DNA of 5,637 nucleotides from Balneolaceae bacterium. Lineage in GTDB: Bacteria > Bacteroidota > Rhodothermia > Balneolales > Balneolaceae. The notes beneath the pieces were generated by a model. It was given only the letters and a program-made list of their open reading frames with translations. It searched no databases and was not told the origin of the DNA. Positions 1 through 5,637 of the stretch are shown piece after piece. The stretch is taken from positions 1-5,637 of the forward strand of contig SLGA01000315.1 of assembly GCA_007123985.1 (NCBI GenBank), in the 5' to 3' direction. A program made the position numbers and the translations under genes. Position 1 is the stretch's first letter; each line of letters opens with the position of its first letter.

Positions 1-1066
1 CCATCAGATAAAAATTTTCCCAATCATCGGAGGGGGTTTTTACTTCACTAATAATTTGCTCCCGTGTGTCAGGATCACTCAATCGCTCTATCCATCGGTT
101 GTGGCCTCCGTCCTGAGTCCAGGGTGGAAAGATAGCAGCAAGGCTCGTTGCAGCTGCATTATAAGTGTACATATTGGCAGTAATCGGCTGCCCATCGGCA
201 CGGGCATCATCAACCATTTCGATTACTGTGTCGAGTTTATACCAGTTATCCTGTCCGGCTGCTTTCAGATGATGGATTTCTGCATGCAGATCTGCTTCGC
301 GCCCGATGGTAATCAACTCTTCTACAGACTCTACAAATCGGTTTCCTTCACTTCGGATGTGTGATATGTACATACCGTTAAAGTTGCTCACTACTTTTGA
401 GAGTTCGATCAGTTCATCAGTGGATGCATAGAAAGCCGGTGCGTAAATAAGTGAAGTGCCAAGACCCATTGCACCTTCATTCATTGCCTCTTCAACGAGC
501 GTTTTCATATTTTCCAGCTCATCGGGTGTGGGTGGCCGGTCGTCATAACCAATTTCATGAATCCGAACTGTGGTAGCACCAACAAAAGAGCCGATATTGG
601 TTGAAACGCCATTCTCTTCCATCCAATACAAGCCTTCACCAAGCGTGCGCCACTTGTGTTTTTCAGGATCATCACCCCATCGTTCATTTCTCATCTGCAG
701 GTTTAGCGGCCCGATGGATGATCCTTCGCCAAACAGTTCCAGGGTAACACCTTGCTTGATTCCGCTCATGGATCTACCGTCTGCCATCAGAGGGTTGGCA
801 CCCCAGCTTAGCATGTTTATAAAACCGGGACTTACTGCCATGCCATCAGCGTCGAGTTCACCATTTGTGCATGTTCCGGGTTCTATGTCTCCAATTTTTT
901 TAATTCGATCATCAATTATCCCGATATCAGCGCGGTATCCGTCAGCCCCGGTACCATCGTAGATGATTCCGTTTCTGATAATATTATCGTAACAAAGTTT
1001 CTCCTGTACAGGCGCAGGAGGTAAGTTCAGTTGCAGAAATAGTGCGATTAATAGAGTGAGTTTCAT
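1..1066 (-). CDS. Exported D-aminoacylase-type amidohydrolase (3' part outside window)
   Basis: The first 355 codons read without a stop and run off the left edge, so the C-terminus is missing; D-aminoacylase-type family members are about 480-550 residues. Residues 1-20 are a short hydrophobic stretch ending in a Pro/Ala/Val segment, probably a Sec signal peptide. From about residue 27 the protein follows the N-acyl-D-amino-acid deacylase pattern: a beta-rich start (IIRNGIIYDGTG), then AVSPGFIN at 77-84, GVTLELFGEG at 106-115, YISHIRSEG at 233-241 and EIHHLKAAG at 263-271. The usual HxH metal pair after PGFI is absent: the segment reads NMLSW (84-88), with Leu86 and Trp88 where His is expected. 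H236, H265/H266 and E114 could still bind metal. The ATG lies 5 nt after the NYN gene stop, has no clear Shine-Dalgarno and is probably translationally coupled. The family hydrolyses N-acyl-D-amino acids or related amides; the substrate here is unknown. Family call firm, activity uncertain. Confidence 0.85.
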   Translation of the reverse strand, partial: MKLTLLIALFLQLNLPPAPVQEKLCYDNIIRNGIIYDGTGADGYRADIGIIDDRIKKIGDIEPGTCTNGELDADGMAVSPGFINMLSWGANPLMADGRSMSGIKQGVTLELFGEGSSIGPLNLQMRNERWGDDPEKHKWRTLGEGLYWMEENGVSTNIGSFVGATTVRIHEIGYDDRPPTPDELENMKTLVEEAMNEGAMGLGTSLIYAPAFYASTDELIELSKVVSNFNGMYISHIRSEGNRFVESVEELITIGREADLHAEIHHLKAAGQDNWYKLDTVIEMVDDARADGQPITANMYTYNAAATSLAAIFPPWTQDGGHNRWIERLSDPDTREQIISEVKTPSDDWENFYLM

Positions 1067-1071
1067 GAGAT

Positions 1072-1809
1072 TTATTTTCGTTTGTCGCGAATGTAGAGAG
1101 CTTTTGCGTGTCCGTCACCCGTTTTTCGCTCTTCAAAATCAAAAAGACCCATTGCGTTCAGCAATTCACCCAGTTTTCGGTACCCGTAATTTCGCGGATC
1201 AAATCCGGGTGATTGTTTGGCAATGTAACTGCCAACAGGTGCCAGGTGTGCCCATCCGCTCTCATCTGATGAAGCATCAATGGCATTTCGAACAAGATTC
1301 ACAAGTTTGGTGTCTTGCTTTAAGGATGTTGTTGGGCGCCGTTTCCGTTGTTCACGCTCGTCCTCATCTTTTGCGAGTACTTCAGTGTAAATAAATTTAT
1401 CGCATGCAGCCACAAAGGGTTCGGGAGTTTTTTTCTCACCAAACCCATACACCGTAAGCCCCGATTCTCGGATGCGGGCTGCAAGTTTCGTGAAATCACT
1501 ATCACTTGAAACGAGGCAGAAACCATCGAATTTTCCGGTGTATAGCAGGTCCATCGCATCAATAATAAGGGCGCTGTCAGTTGCATTTTTCCCTTTTGTG
1601 TAACCAAATTGCTGAATCGGCTGGATGGAATATTCCAGTAGCAGCTCTTTCCAGCTTCTTAGCTGGGGCTGGGTCCAGTCACCATAGATTCTCTTTACAT
1701 TGGCTGTGCCATATTTTGCAATTTCTGCAAGTAGATTTTCGGTAATTGCGGGCTGGGCGTTATCGGCATCAATTAAAATTGCCAGACGGTGTGTTTTTTC
1801 GCTTTCCAT
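1072..1809 (-). CDS. NYN-domain putative RNase with C-terminal OST-HTH/LOTUS-like domain
   Basis: The protein has 245 residues and appears complete. Residues 8-145 form a NYN (LabA/PIN-like) nuclease domain. The acidic residues expected to hold the catalytic metal are visible: LIDADN (D14, D16), NATDSALIID (D78, D84) and SSDSDF (D103, D105). After a charged Lys/Arg/Glu linker at 146-160, residues 165-241 resemble an OST-HTH (LOTUS) domain, with a helix-rich start, GSYIAKQSPGFDPRNYGYRKL and a final AKALYIRD strand. This is the common bacterial NYN plus OST-HTH arrangement, in which the nuclease domain is paired with an RNA-binding module. Members are thought to be cytoplasmic RNA-processing or RNA-decay enzymes, but most have no assigned target. 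The start ATG at 1809 is preferred because the NYN strand begins only eight residues later. It is the first gene of a two-gene unit with the downstream amidohydrolase. Domain call is strong; substrate unknown. Confidence 0.9.
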   Translation of the reverse strand: MESEKTHRLAILIDADNAQPAITENLLAEIAKYGTANVKRIYGDWTQPQLRSWKELLLEYSIQPIQQFGYTKGKNATDSALIIDAMDLLYTGKFDGFCLVSSDSDFTKLAARIRESGLTVYGFGEKKTPEPFVAACDKFIYTEVLAKDEDEREQRKRRPTTSLKQDTKLVNLVRNAIDASSDESGWAHLAPVGSYIAKQSPGFDPRNYGYRKLGELLNAMGLFDFEERKTGDGHAKALYIRDKRK

Positions 1810-1848
1810 AACAAATTTTGAATTCTCTTTTGCCGAAAGGTACTAAAT

Positions 1849-1881
1849 CAAATGGATAAGAATTTAACCGGGCTGTGCAAT
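1849..1881 (-). promoter_or_regulatory. Possible Bacteroidota-type promoter for the NYN/amidohydrolase unit
   Basis: Read on the minus strand, ATTG (1881-1878) is followed after 21 nt by TCCATTTG (1856-1849). This resembles the Bacteroidota TTTG / TAnnTTTG promoter with one mismatch in each box. It lies about 40 nt upstream of the start codon at 1809. Such weak motifs occur often by chance in AT-rich DNA, so this is only a candidate. Confidence 0.22.
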
Positions 1882-2030
1882 ATCATTTAATTAACCAGAA
1901 AATGAGGTTCAGTATATCGAAACTGCTGATTGAATTTGGCGAAACTAAGCCTCAGAAATGGAATGAGGTTGATAATGGTTTAAAAAAGTGTGATATAGTA
2001 GGAATAGAAACAAGAACGAACCGAATATTT

Positions 2031-2201
2031 ATGCCAAAGTGTGAAATTTACCAGGATATTAAAGGAGAATGGAGATGGAGAAGGACTGATAAAAAGGGTG
2101 AAATTCTCGAATTTTCCACACAGGGTTTTGAAAAAAGAGAAGATTGTGAAAAGAATGGCAAAGAAGAAGGTACTTGCACAAGTTATAAGCTTGTAGTGTG
2201 A
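2031..2201 (+). CDS. Small DUF1508/YegP-like protein
   Basis: From the ATG at 2031 the product is 56 residues. It begins MPKCEIYQDIKGEWRWRR and continues GEILEFSTQGFEKREDCEKN, which is the DUF1508 (YegP-like) pattern: xFEIYxDxxGEWRWR, then GEI, an S/T-rich turn, a Gly-aromatic pair and a helix. The family has no established biochemical role; many members are tiny stand-alone proteins. I prefer 2031 because family members commonly start just before the EIY strand and are about this long. The frame stays open upstream to an ATG at 1902 (99 residues) and a GTG at 1875 (108 residues). The added residues (for example MRFSISKLLIEFGE) do not resemble a second DUF1508 copy. None of the three starts has a good Shine-Dalgarno. 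The gene is A/purine-rich and uses almost only AGA/AGG for arginine, unlike its neighbours, which may indicate later acquisition. It converges on the hydrolase gene with 7 nt between stops. Confidence 0.72.
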   Translation: MPKCEIYQDIKGEWRWRRTDKKGEILEFSTQGFEKREDCEKNGKEEGTCTSYKLVV

Positions 2202-2208
2202 CCTTTAG

Positions 2209-3006
2209 TTACGTTTCCGGTTCAAGGTAGGCAACTGCTATAGCCGCAAATTGTGCCGGTTTATCAATAAAGGCATAGTGTCCTGCACCATCTAAAAGAA
2301 TAAGGGCGCAATTTTTCAATCCGGCTTCCATTCGTTTTGCCTGCTCTAAAGGTGTGGCGACATCATCTTTTCCCCACAGCAATAATATTTCATGAGAAAT
2401 TTTTGGCAACTCTTCATCAAGATGTTCAGTTACCACATTAACGAATGTCTGCCGCATTACTCCGCCAAGTTTTTGGTAGTCTGATGAACCCAGATTTTTC
2501 CATAGTGTACTTTTTCTGAGGCTCGCCAAACCCTTTTCTCTGAGGGTTGTGGGCAGTATTAAAAAGGGGAGTTTTAACAGTTTGGCTGTGTATTTTTTTA
2601 AATAATATTGGGTACTTCTTTTTGGGATTAGTCCGGCTGCACCGGTAAAAATCACCTTATCAATTCGGGAAGAAATTTCAGGCCGTGTCAGCAGCTTTAT
2701 GGCAACCCGTGCCCCGAAAGAGTGCACAAGCAGGTCAAAGGGGCCGTCCGGAATGTGTTTCTGTACGAACGAGTCAATGGCATCAGCATAATCGGAAACG
2801 GTCCATGGTTTTTTGGGTTTGCCTGAATTTCCGAAACCTGGAAAATCGGGGAGAAAACAGGTTCGAACCGATTGTAAACGTCCCAGAACAGGTGCAAATG
2901 AGCTTGAGTTGCTTCCCCAGCCATGTAAAAATAGAAGCGGTTTGCCCTTACCGGATTTGCTCCAGCTTATGATGGTACCGTTGATCTCGGTATTGAAACT
3001 GCTCAT
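2209..3006 (-). CDS. Alpha/beta-fold hydrolase
   Basis: The product is 265 residues from the ATG at 3006. An in-frame ATG at 3063 would add 19 residues (MLPYLYEPNIRQ...), which lie before the first strand and look non-native, so 3006 is preferred. Numbering from 3006: LFLHGWGSN at 25-33 is the HGxG oxyanion loop, DFPGFGNSG at 54-62 is the usual DxPGxGxS turn, and the nucleophile elbow is VHSFGA with Ser96. The acid is probably Asp215 in LLWGKDDVATP and the base His243 in GAGHYAFIDKP. The triad is therefore complete, though the first Gly of GxSxG is Val94. A cap region with KKYTAKLLKLP lies between the elbow and the acid. No signal peptide is visible, so it is likely cytoplasmic. Superfamily members include esterases, C-C hydrolases and haloperoxidases; the substrate cannot be inferred. 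It stands alone, convergent with the DUF1508-like gene and divergent from the HhH gene. Confidence 0.88.
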   Translation of the reverse strand: MSSFNTEINGTIISWSKSGKGKPLLFLHGWGSNSSSFAPVLGRLQSVRTCFLPDFPGFGNSGKPKKPWTVSDYADAIDSFVQKHIPDGPFDLLVHSFGARVAIKLLTRPEISSRIDKVIFTGAAGLIPKRSTQYYLKKYTAKLLKLPFLILPTTLREKGLASLRKSTLWKNLGSSDYQKLGGVMRQTFVNVVTEHLDEELPKISHEILLLWGKDDVATPLEQAKRMEAGLKNCALILLDGAGHYAFIDKPAQFAAIAVAYLEPET

Positions 3007-3082
3007 TTTAAAAAAAAAGTGTAAGGTTTGGCGAATATTTGGTTCATAAAGATAAGGAAGCATTTCTATTGTTTGTGTTGAA

Positions 3083-3100
3083 AATGTTCGGAATGTTCAC
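3083..3100 (+). repeat. Two tandem 9-bp units sharing AATGTTC
   Basis: AATGTTCGG at 3083-3091 is followed directly by AATGTTCAC at 3092-3100, sharing the first seven bases. The pair lies 31-48 nt upstream of the HhH gene start, where an activator or repressor site could sit. Two copies this short may be coincidence. Confidence 0.3.
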
Positions 3101-3119
3101 TGATAGTTTTTAAAGAACC

Positions 3120-3124
3120 GGGAG
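3120..3124 (+). promoter_or_regulatory. Shine-Dalgarno-like site for the HhH gene
   Basis: GGGAG lies 6 nt before the ATG at 3131. It is the only well-spaced purine-rich ribosome-binding site I can see in the window and it supports that start codon. Confidence 0.55.
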
Positions 3125-3130
3125 TTCCAA

Positions 3131-3652
3131 ATGAGAAGAAAACTTTTCTTTTTACTTGAAAAACTTGAAATAAGCCGATCTGAAAGGATTGCAGTTTCAT
3201 CTCTTTTTGCAATATTGCTGATGTTATCCGGGTTTAAGGCATTTTATCAGCCTTCAGTTGCTATAGATCATGAATACTACGCTGAACTTGAAGAACTCTT
3301 TTTGGAGCGAAGTAAAGCTGTAGAACGAGAGAATCAGCAAATTTTAGCAAGGTACGAACCGGTTAATCAGGCCGAATTGCCGGCTGCGCAAACGGCTATT
3401 TCTGAGCCGGATACAGTTATCGAAAGAAATGAAAAAGAGAGACCTGCAGATGACCGTAGCAATAAAATCAACATTAACAGTGCAACGTCTGCTGAGCTCC
3501 AGGAACTACCGGGAATTGGCCCTGCCTATGCACAACGAATTATTGATTGGCGTGAAGAGAACGGGAGGTTCACATCAATGGATCAACTGCTTGAAATTCG
3601 TGGTATTGGGGAGCGTCGACTTGAGGTAATCAAACCACTCATTACCTTGTAA
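3131..3652 (+). CDS. Membrane-anchored ComEA-like helix-hairpin-helix protein
   Basis: The protein has 173 residues. A basic N-terminus (MRRK...) leads into one hydrophobic segment at about 20-38 (IAVSSLFAILLMLSGFKAF), a likely signal anchor with the rest outside the cytoplasm. Residues 45-75 are charged and probably helical or coiled. Residues 76-111 are a low-complexity Pro/Glu/Ala/Asp linker. Residues 113-173 are a tandem helix-hairpin-helix module of ComEA type: ININSATSAEL, a first hairpin LPGIG at 126-130, then NGRFTSMDQLLEI and a second hairpin IRGIG at 156-160. This module binds double-stranded DNA without sequence preference; in ComEA it receives DNA during natural transformation. 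Many Bacteroidota carry anchored HhH proteins of this kind with no proven competence role, so I give no gene symbol. The start is supported by GGGAG 6 nt upstream. porX begins 140 bp downstream on the same strand; whether they share a transcript is unclear. Confidence 0.88.
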   Translation: MRRKLFFLLEKLEISRSERIAVSSLFAILLMLSGFKAFYQPSVAIDHEYYAELEELFLERSKAVERENQQILARYEPVNQAELPAAQTAISEPDTVIERNEKERPADDRSNKININSATSAELQELPGIGPAYAQRIIDWREENGRFTSMDQLLEIRGIGERRLEVIKPLITL

Positions 3653-3717
3653 GTTTATCATTTTTTAAAACTTGTTAGAAATATTTTAAACGGCATATGC
3701 ATTCGTTATTTTTATTT

Positions 3718-3750
3718 GGCGGGTATTAAAAAAGAAACAAACCCGTTTTA
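3718..3750 (+). terminator. Weak hairpin, possible terminator between HhH gene and porX
   Basis: CGGGT (3720-3724) can pair with ACCCG (3741-3745), extended by two G-U pairs outward (3718-3719 with 3746-3747), and TTTTA follows directly. The 16-nt A-rich loop and short stem make it a poor intrinsic terminator. It could equally be chance or part of the porX leader. Confidence 0.22.
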
Positions 3751-3792
3751 GATGAGGAATTATCTTTTTTGAAATTATCAAAAGAACGGAGC

Positions 3793-5340
3793 ATGTCGAA
3801 CAGAATATTATGGGCTGATGACGAAATTGATCAGCTTAAATCGCACATCATTTTTCTTGAAAATAAAGGGTTTAACATAACTCCTGTAACCAACGGAGAG
3901 GATGCGGTTTCACTTATAAAAACCAGACCTTTCGACATCGTATTCCTTGATGAACAGATGCCCGGGCTAGACGGACTGGCTACACTTGAGCAGATTCAAA
4001 ATATACAACCTTCGCTGCCGGTAGTGATGATTACCAAAAGTGAGGAGGAGTCCATCATGGAGGATGCTATCGGGAATAAAATATCAGACTACCTGATAAA
4101 GCCGGTAAATCCCAACCAGATTTTACTCACGGTTAAACGAATTCTGGACAAACGAAGAATTCAAAATGAGAAAGCAGCACAATCGTACCTGAAAAATTTT
4201 AACGAGCTTTCTGCAAAATTTACCGACCGCACTACCTGGCAGGAGTGGATCGAAATATATAAAACCCTTACCCACTGGGAGCTCAATCTTGAGGCAAGTG
4301 ATGATGCACTTCAGCAGGTATTACAAGACCAATTTCAGCAGGCGAATCAGGCATTTGGACGATTCATTCAATTAAATTATCAATCTTGGCTAAAGCGTCT
4401 GCCCGGCGAGCATCCCACATTGAGCCCGGATTTAATGAAACGTAAAGTATTTCCGCATCTTGAAAAGGATAAAACAGTTGTATTTTTTCTCATCGATTGT
4501 ATGCGTTTAGACCAGTGGCTGCTCTTTCAAAAAATGTTGAATGAGTTTTATACGATAGAAACCGATTTCTATTACTCCATTTTACCGACAGCCACACCAT
4601 TTTCCAGGAATTCGATTTTTTCCGGACTGTTTCCTCTCGAAATACAGCGACGATATCCGGATTTATGGGAAATGGGCCAAGATGAAAAATCCCTGAATCG
4701 TCATGAAGAAGATCTTCTGAAAAAACTGCTTAGCCGTAACCAGCTTCCCGATCAGGTTAAATACGAGAAAATAATTCAGCCGGAAGAAGGCAACCGCATT
4801 GTAGATAAACTTTCCAACTACACGCAATCGAGCTTTACAACCATAATCTATAATTTTGTGGATACCCTTGTGCACAGCAGGTCAGATTCTGAGGTGCTGA
4901 AGCAGCTTGCCCCCGATGTTTCTGCCTTCAGATCCCTTACAGAAACGTGGTTTCAGCATTCATCACTTTTTAAGATGTTTAGAGAACTGGCCAATGAAAA
5001 TGTTACAGTAGTTGTATCGACCGATCACGGCAGTATTCGATCTATGCGGGATACCAAAGTATTTGGCGACCGCGATGCAGCCACAAACCTACGCTATAAA
5101 TATGGCAGAAATCTGAAAGCACAAGATAATGCCGCTATCTTTATTGATAAACCCGGCGATTATCAACTACCTGTAGATCCACCGGCAAACAGTTACATTA
5201 TCGCCAAGGAAGACTATTTCTTTGTATATCCAAACAACTACAACAAATTTCAGAATCGATACAGAGATACATTCCAGCATGGAGGTGCATCTATGGAGGA
5301 AATGATTCTGCCTGTAGCCACACTGAAACCGCGACGCTGA
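3793..5340 (+). CDS. porX: PorX: receiver domain fused to PglZ phosphodiesterase domain
   Basis: The product is 515 residues from the ATG at 3793, starting MSNRILWADDEID as PorX proteins do. An in-frame TTG at 3769 would add only eight residues and is unlikely. Residues 3-120 are a response-regulator receiver domain with D9/D10, phospho-acceptor Asp53 (VFLDEQMPG), Thr81 and Lys103 (YLIKPV). A helical region at 120-215 links to a PglZ/alkaline-phosphatase-fold domain at about 225-515. Its metal-site residues are visible: D235 (FLIDCMRLD), nucleophile Thr268 (TATPFSRN), D357 and H361 (FVDTLVH), D411-H412 (STDHGS) and H496 (FQHGGASMEE). In Porphyromonas gingivalis PorX works with the kinase PorY and sigma factor SigP to control type IX secretion, and its PglZ domain cleaves oligonucleotides with zinc. 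All key residues are kept, so both functions are plausible here. No porY or por secretion genes lie in the window. tsaE follows after 4 nt. Confidence 0.95.
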   Translation: MSNRILWADDEIDQLKSHIIFLENKGFNITPVTNGEDAVSLIKTRPFDIVFLDEQMPGLDGLATLEQIQNIQPSLPVVMITKSEEESIMEDAIGNKISDYLIKPVNPNQILLTVKRILDKRRIQNEKAAQSYLKNFNELSAKFTDRTTWQEWIEIYKTLTHWELNLEASDDALQQVLQDQFQQANQAFGRFIQLNYQSWLKRLPGEHPTLSPDLMKRKVFPHLEKDKTVVFFLIDCMRLDQWLLFQKMLNEFYTIETDFYYSILPTATPFSRNSIFSGLFPLEIQRRYPDLWEMGQDEKSLNRHEEDLLKKLLSRNQLPDQVKYEKIIQPEEGNRIVDKLSNYTQSSFTTIIYNFVDTLVHSRSDSEVLKQLAPDVSAFRSLTETWFQHSSLFKMFRELANENVTVVVSTDHGSIRSMRDTKVFGDRDAATNLRYKYGRNLKAQDNAAIFIDKPGDYQLPVDPPANSYIIAKEDYFFVYPNNYNKFQNRYRDTFQHGGASMEEMILPVATLKPRR

Positions 5341-5344
5341 AACC

Positions 5345-5637
5345 ATGAAAAGTGTAGTTAGCCGAAGCGAAGCAGAAACAATGGCCATTGCAAAAAAATT
5401 TGCAGAGGAAATACAGAAGGGTGATGTAGTTTGCCTGCAGGGAAATCTCGGTGCCGGTAAAACACAATTTGTGCGCGGATTTGTGCAGGGATTTGGGCTC
5501 TCGGGTGATGATGTGAGCTCGCCAACGTTTACCTTAATCAATGAGTACAAGGGCTCTATGCCCATCTACCACTTCGATTGTTATCGACTTGAACATTACG
5601 TAGAAGCTCTTGAAATTGGTGCCGAAGAATATTTTTA
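5345..5637 (+). CDS. tsaE: TsaE, ATPase of the tRNA t6A37 modification complex (3' end outside window)
   Basis: The first 97 codons are present and the gene continues past the right edge; full-length TsaE is usually 135-160 residues. The Walker A motif is GNLGAGKT at 33-40 (Lys39, Thr40). SSPTFTLINEY at 58-68 is the switch-like segment typical of the family, followed by HFDCYRLE at 76-83 and the start of the GxEEYF segment at the edge. TsaE is a cytoplasmic P-loop ATPase that works with TsaB and TsaD to attach threonylcarbamoyl to A37 of ANN-decoding tRNAs, using TsaC product; it is broadly conserved and often essential. The start ATG is 4 nt after the porX stop, with no separate Shine-Dalgarno, which suggests translational coupling and a shared transcript. 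The order porX-tsaE is, from memory, common in Bacteroidota genomes. The family call is firm because the Walker A and PTF motifs are exact. Confidence 0.95.
   Translation, partial: MKSVVSRSEAETMAIAKKFAEEIQKGDVVCLQGNLGAGKTQFVRGFVQGFGLSGDDVSSPTFTLINEYKGSMPIYHFDCYRLEHYVEALEIGAEEYF

Larger units (their letters stand above)
3007..3130. promoter_or_regulatory. Divergent intergenic region between hydrolase and HhH genes
   Basis: These 124 bp separate two divergent start codons and must carry the promoters for both genes if each is transcribed independently. The DNA is AT-rich, with a run of nine A residues close to the hydrolase start. Several TTTG/TTG elements are present (for example near 3028, 3038 and 3071), but I could not pair any with a well-spaced TAnnTTTG box, so no exact promoter is called. 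Confidence 0.4.

Noticed and set aside
56..962. Open frames at 56-364 (+), 570-962 (+) and 505-687 (-)
   Set aside because: All lie within the amidohydrolase gene, whose frame carries clear family motifs throughout; the products of the other frames have no recognisable domain.
1056..1607. Open frames at 1056-1394 (+) and 1320-1607 (-)
   Set aside because: They overlap the NYN/OST-HTH gene, which has conserved catalytic Asp motifs; these are out-of-frame shadows.
2685..3049. Open frames at 2685-2972 (+), 2813-3049 (+) and 2697-2924 (-)
   Set aside because: They overlap the alpha/beta hydrolase coding region and have no family signature.
3429..3629. Second plus-strand open frame inside the HhH gene
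   Set aside because: It is a frame-shifted reading of the HhH module, whose true frame gives intact PGIG and RGIG hairpins.
3650..3675. AAGTTT ... AAACTT inverted repeat at the HhH stop codon
   Set aside because: The stem is six AT-rich pairs overlapping the stop codon, with no following T-run; too weak to call a terminator.
3653..3792. Search for a Bacteroidota-type porX promoter
   Set aside because: TTTATTTG (3711-3718) and TATCTTTT (3761-3768) each resemble the downstream box, but neither has a TTTG/TTG at suitable spacing upstream.
4663..4875. Minus-strand open frame within porX
   Set aside because: It is antisense to the PglZ domain and shows no recognisable protein pattern.
5167..5565. 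Minus-strand open frame across the porX end and tsaE start
   Set aside because: It is antisense to two confidently identified genes and its product looks like random sequence.

Overview
The window looks like chromosomal DNA of a bacterium in the wider Bacteroidota/Balneolota/Rhodothermota group. The main reason is the gene at 3793-5340: a receiver domain fused to a PglZ (alkaline-phosphatase-fold) domain, the architecture of PorX, which is characteristic of that group. Moderate-to-low GC (judged by eye, not counted) and the near absence of strong Shine-Dalgarno sites agree with this. A marine/saline Balneolaceae-type genome is my guess; genus and species cannot be read from the sequence alone.

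Layout. Positions 1809 to 1 (minus strand) hold a two-gene transcription unit: a NYN-domain putative RNase with a C-terminal OST-HTH/LOTUS-like domain, followed after 5 nt by an exported D-aminoacylase-type amidohydrolase that runs off the left edge. Next is a short A-rich gene on the plus strand for a DUF1508/YegP-like mini-protein (most likely 2031-2201, with an in-frame open extension back to 1875). It converges, with a 7-nt gap, on a minus-strand alpha/beta hydrolase (2209-3006). A divergent intergenic region of about 125 bp separates that gene from a plus-strand series: a membrane-anchored ComEA-like helix-hairpin-helix protein (3131-3652), porX (3793-5340) and tsaE (5345 to beyond the right edge).

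How the genes relate. porX and tsaE are 4 nt apart and almost certainly co-transcribed. PorX is the regulator/phosphodiesterase linked to the type IX secretion system in Porphyromonas and Flavobacterium. TsaE is the ATPase of the tRNA t6A37 machinery. They share an operon but no obvious pathway. The HhH protein lies 140 bp upstream of porX and may be a separate unit. The left-hand genes look like ordinary accessory or housekeeping genes with no evident joint function.

I found no RNA genes, CRISPR array, insertion sequence or phage signature. No stretch over 300 bases lacks a gene. I do not see a clearly new biological system; the points most worth checking are the missing HxH motif in the amidohydrolase, the intact PorX active site, and the start and origin of the DUF1508-like gene.
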